Shown one piece after another: positions 60,104 through 64,000 of a stretch of 64,000 nucleotides of DNA. The DNA is from Manihot esculenta. Lineage: Eukaryota; Streptophyta; Magnoliopsida; Malpighiales; Euphorbiaceae. The stretch spans positions 1,272,912 through 1,336,911 of the forward strand of contig NC_035168.2 in the NCBI RefSeq assembly GCF_001659605.2. The letters are read 5' to 3'. A model generated the notes under the pieces. The model had not been told where the DNA came from. It did no database searches and saw nothing but the letters and a program-made list of their open reading frames with translations. Each line of letters begins with the position of its first letter. The first letter of the stretch is position 1. Made by a program: the position numbers and the translations under genes.

Positions 60104-62219
60104 TGTTCCCACACTGATATATTAAATCAAGTGAGCTTAATTTCTTTTTGTTGAGTTCAAACTCCGACCTATCAGGTATACTGGAACGTGATTTGAATTG
60201 TGTGTTAAGAACAAGCTTGCATAGAGGGTCTAATGGATTTTGAGCTTGACTTTCTTACAAGGGCTGAATCATTGTCTAAATGACCGAAACCGGTGGTCAT
60301 CGATCAATATATTCAAAGTGAATTATAGAAAAAAAATTTATTAAATTCATGTTGAATAGAAAAATTCATTATTTACTTTTTATTCTTTAAAAATATATAC
60401 ATTATAATGTTGTTGAAATTTTTAAAAAAATTTAATAATTAATTCATTATTTATTTTAGTTATTAATTATTTTATTTTTTAATTTTTATATTGTGAAAAA
60501 ATTTGTTAATTAATTTTTTAATTTTATAAAAATCTACTGTTAATTTATCTGTATTGAAAATATTTTTAAATTTTTCTATAATATTTAACAATTAAAATTA
60601 AAAAATATTTTTTTTTATAATCAAATGTGATTATTTCTTAATGTATATGTTGAATTAACTTATTTATTTTTGAATTATTAATTTAATTTTTGTTTAATAA
60701 ACTCCAGTTGTACGAGATTTAAATAGTTAGATGTTGGATAATTTTCTAGCAACTCAATAGAATTATATATTTGGTTCAGACATCATTGTCACATTTAAGA
60801 CAAATATGAAATTAGCCAGTGTTAAATCAAACTTCAAATAGTGTAGACATGATTTATGATTAATTAATAATACCTTGCTTGATTGGATTCCATTAACTTA
60901 ACCATTAATTAAATAAAGAGCGAGCCCATTATTAATTAAATAATATATAATTTCTTTTCTGTTTTCTTTATATTTTCATACTTTATATATTTTTTATTTA
61001 ATTTTATTGAAATTTGAATTTAACATATATCATTTAAAAATGATTTATCTTCAAATAAATTGAGAAAAATAATAATATAATATATAAAAGTCATATTTGA
61101 TAAAAAAAAATTAATTTTTATTTTTACTTTACACATTTATACATAATGGTTATGATAATTTGGAATTTACTGGAGAATAAGAACACTGTAGTATGAAAGT
61201 AGTAAAAGTGTCTACCTCATATTATGATTCTGTGTGTAAAATCTTTTTTTCAAAATTAGAAAGCGGCCAAAAATTGCAGGGAGTTGATTTTTAATGTTTC
61301 AATTTGCTGATTTTTAATGTTTCGATTTGCGTTTAATAGAAAAATCCATCTATTAATATTGCATTATTTTTACATCAAATTATGAGAGTGGGTTGTGTTT
61401 TAAGGGATGGAATGGTAAGTTTGCAGCTTGTCAATAATGAATTCTTAATTTGAGTTATAGTTAATCTCAATTATCAGGATTTGTCGTTATTTGGTAGTCT
61501 TATTTTTTATTGTAAATCTCTTATCTCGAAAATAATTTCTATTTATATTAATTTTGTTTATAAATCTGCTAATGGTGTAATTTATATGCTTGCTTGAACT
61601 AGTCATGATATTTCAGTCTGATTAATGTCTTTTCTTTATTATATAATTGTATTTTTAAGTTAATTGTAGTTAAAATTATTTAAAAAAAAAAGTCAATTTA
61701 CTAAACTAATAGATTTTACTTTTCAAGAGTAATAAATAATTTACTATCTTTAAAATAAATTAAGTGAAATTAAAAAAGAAAATAAATTTAGTTTTTTCCC
61801 TAATATTCAAGCAGCATTAATGACAATTGATTTCTTTTTAAGGCTAACATTTTCAAATTCTACACCAAAATTTCTCATTTCAATCAGCATTAATGACAAT
61901 TAATTGATTTTGTTTATGATTGGGCCGACTAGGAAAGACTTGATATACCAATAAAATAAATACAATTAAAGCTTGATTATATTGTTCTGCTTCTACAATT
62001 CAAATGGTTTTGTCATAACCCACAAATTAATATGACCAATTCAGATATATATACTCCGTTTTTTTTCTAGAAAAGTGACAAGTTTGCAGATCATGTCGAC
62101 ATTGGATGTATATATAAGGTAAAGTCCTTCTGTGCATTAAAATGCATCACTATTTGACACAACACACAGCTTTCATTTGTGTAGCTATAAGTTTAGGGCA
62201 AGACTTTTGCATTTAAATA
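60104..62219. other. AT-rich spacer
   Basis: No gene or clear element. A short direct repeat TTGATTTTTAATGTTTC(A/G)A lies at about 61284-61330. Confidence 0.45.
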
Positions 62220-62566
62220 GGGGTGGGTATTGGTTCAGTTCAATTTAAAATCGAATTAAATTGAATAAATTAAAAATTAAAATTTTAATATTTATAAAAA
62301 TTAAATTAAATTTATTTTAATTAAATTTTTTATTTTTATACTTTATTTTTAGTATTTTAAAATTTAATTGAAATATTTTAATTTTAATATAATTTAATAT
62401 CTATATATTATTGAAAATAATATATCATTATCACTAAAACCGAATTGAAATAACTAAAAATTTTAAAATTAAAAATCAAATCAAAATAAATAAAAAATTA
62501 AACCGAATTTTCAAATTAACTCGATTCGATTGATTTTTTCGATTTAAAACGAAATACTGCTCACCG
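62220..62566. mobile_element. Second, more decayed copy of the GGGGTGAGCA-type MITE
   Basis: Starts GGGGTGGGTATTGGTTCAGT and ends AAACGAAATACTGCTCACC, with the same inner order as 39410-39895: AATTGAATAAAT, TTTTAATATTTATAAA, ATACTTTATTTTTA and ATATTATTGAAAA blocks, then AAACCGAATT. About 350 bp because the central arm has lost one section. C-to-T decay has removed most of the CCGAACCGAA repeats. Confidence 0.7.
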
Positions 62567-64000
62567 TATTTTCAAATTAAATACAAAATCTATTGTATAT
62601 ATTTATATTATTTATCTATATAGATTCATTTTAAATAAATAGTTTTTATAAGATTATATAATATTTATTTATATCGAATTCAGTAATTAAATTAAATATA
62701 CTCTTTTATTTAATTAAGTATTTGAGAGTTAAGTTTTACTTTTAATTTTCAATAATAAATTTAAAATAAATTTAAATGCATTTTTTCATGTAAAAATTTA
62801 ATAATTATTGTTTTTAATTCGAAGTGAACTTTATGTATTTAATTTTTAATAATTATATGTTCAAAGAATTAAATAAATCTAAACTCTTAATCAAAGTTTT
62901 ATTATTTCATTAATAAAGTATGAAACATGAATATCCCACTAAAGCTAAATTGTATGTAATAAATAAAATCAAATTTTTTTTATGTTATAGATTATTAATA
63001 AAGTAATTCAAAATTTATGATAATTAGTAATTCGTATCGATACTAAAAAACAAAAACTAGGTGGCCCGTGGCACATAGGTCACCATCTAATATTTGTTTT
63101 ATTTCATTATTGTCAATGATGTTAATTAATACGATGTGGAAAATGTACAAGTTGCTGATTTGAATGAAAAATATAATAATTAAATATTATAAAATTTACC
63201 AAATTTATCAAATAAGAGAAAGGCTTTGACCACATTCATCCAAACCTAAAATCTTGCACTCACTTTCCTTCCTTCCTTATTTCCTTCAACTTAATTTATC
63301 TCATCCATTCATTTTCCTCATTCCAATAACTACTGCACAAATTATTTTTCTCTAATTTCAAATCTTGTGTTGAAATATATGCCTAATTACTGTAAAAGAT
63401 AAAGAATTTTATTAGTGGGTGTGATTTATTATAAAATTAGTTAATCTATTTTATGACATATGACATTTGATGAATTTCTTGAAACCTAATTAGTTAATCA
63501 AATTTTTTCTCTTTTAATATCATTAAAAAAATTAATACTTAATATTATTTATAAAAATTATGTACGTAAATATTATAATAAAAATATATGGAAAATGATG
63601 ATCTTAATATACACTCTAATTGCATTAAAAAATGCATTTTACACTCTCAAGTTATATAGTTTTTTCTTTTTTTTTTACCAATCTTAAGATAATGGTTATT
63701 AGTTTAAATATAGAGCAGATGTCTCCCATGCATGTGACAAATAGAGTAAATAAAACATAAATATTAATATAACGTCATTAATATAGTATGTCAAGCTAAT
63801 GAGATATGAAATATATATATATTAAAAGAAAGCTGTATGTCTCATAGTTAAAATTTCTTAAAATTAAGACTATTCATTTCATAATTTTTTATTTTTTTAT
63901 ATATTAAAAATATAATTTTTATTAACTTTTAATTATATATTTTATAAACATTAAATTTTATTAAATAGTTTAAAATATTTTAAAAATCTTAACGATCTAT
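62567..64000. other. AT-rich spacer to window end
   Basis: Nothing can be supported as a gene or element. Confidence 0.5.

Overview
The window is nuclear DNA of a flowering plant, almost certainly a eudicot. The evidence is GT-AG split genes, very AT-rich spacers, plant-only gene families (R2R3-MYB, ABCB1-type auxin transporter, E2F partner DP), a plant microRNA, and decayed Ty1/copia, Ty3/gypsy, LINE, SINE and MITE elements. A rosid of the order Malpighiales (Euphorbiaceae type) fits the long ABCB1 N-terminus, but that is inference.

Layout. 1-8925 (+): the last eight exons of a DP (DPB-like) cell-cycle transcription factor, with a gypsy 3' end inside its 5.4 kb intron. 10191-10550 (+): a microRNA locus recognisable as MIR530, with a 20-bp double G-box palindrome about 250 bp upstream. 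12080-14371 (+): a small gene with a 2-kb leader intron and a 60-residue single-span protein resembling the mitochondrial COX assembly factor COA3. 14569-16588: a 2-kb foldback element with nested palindromes. 16.6-20.6 kb: an unidentified coding-like relic, a LINE 3' end and an internally deleted gypsy element. 21078-21673 (+): a ZNF593/Bud20-type zinc-finger gene that looks broken. 22083-24325 (-): a gypsy element with 5-bp target duplication and a large internal deletion. 28282-34752 (-): a complete ten-exon ABCB1 gene (1367 codons). 34.8-45.8 kb: a long gene-poor spacer with a MITE, an abutting SINE and two palindromes. 46063-48884 (+): a five-exon gene for a probably plastid-targeted protein of unknown function. 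49738-55168 (+): a decayed copia element carrying a 133-bp GC-rich MITE. 57954-59444 (-): a three-exon subgroup-14 R2R3-MYB (MYB68/RAX3 type). The rest to 64000 is AT-rich spacer with one old MITE.

The genes are independent transcription units, not an operon. Several act in growth control (DP in the cell cycle, ABCB1 in auxin export, the MYB in meristem or root development, miR530 in growth and yield traits), but the sequence gives no evidence that they are co-regulated. The most noteworthy non-coding signal is the MIR530 hairpin and its upstream G-box palindrome. The most noteworthy structural signals are the nested foldback element, the MITE-SINE junction and the many two-copy tandem duplications.
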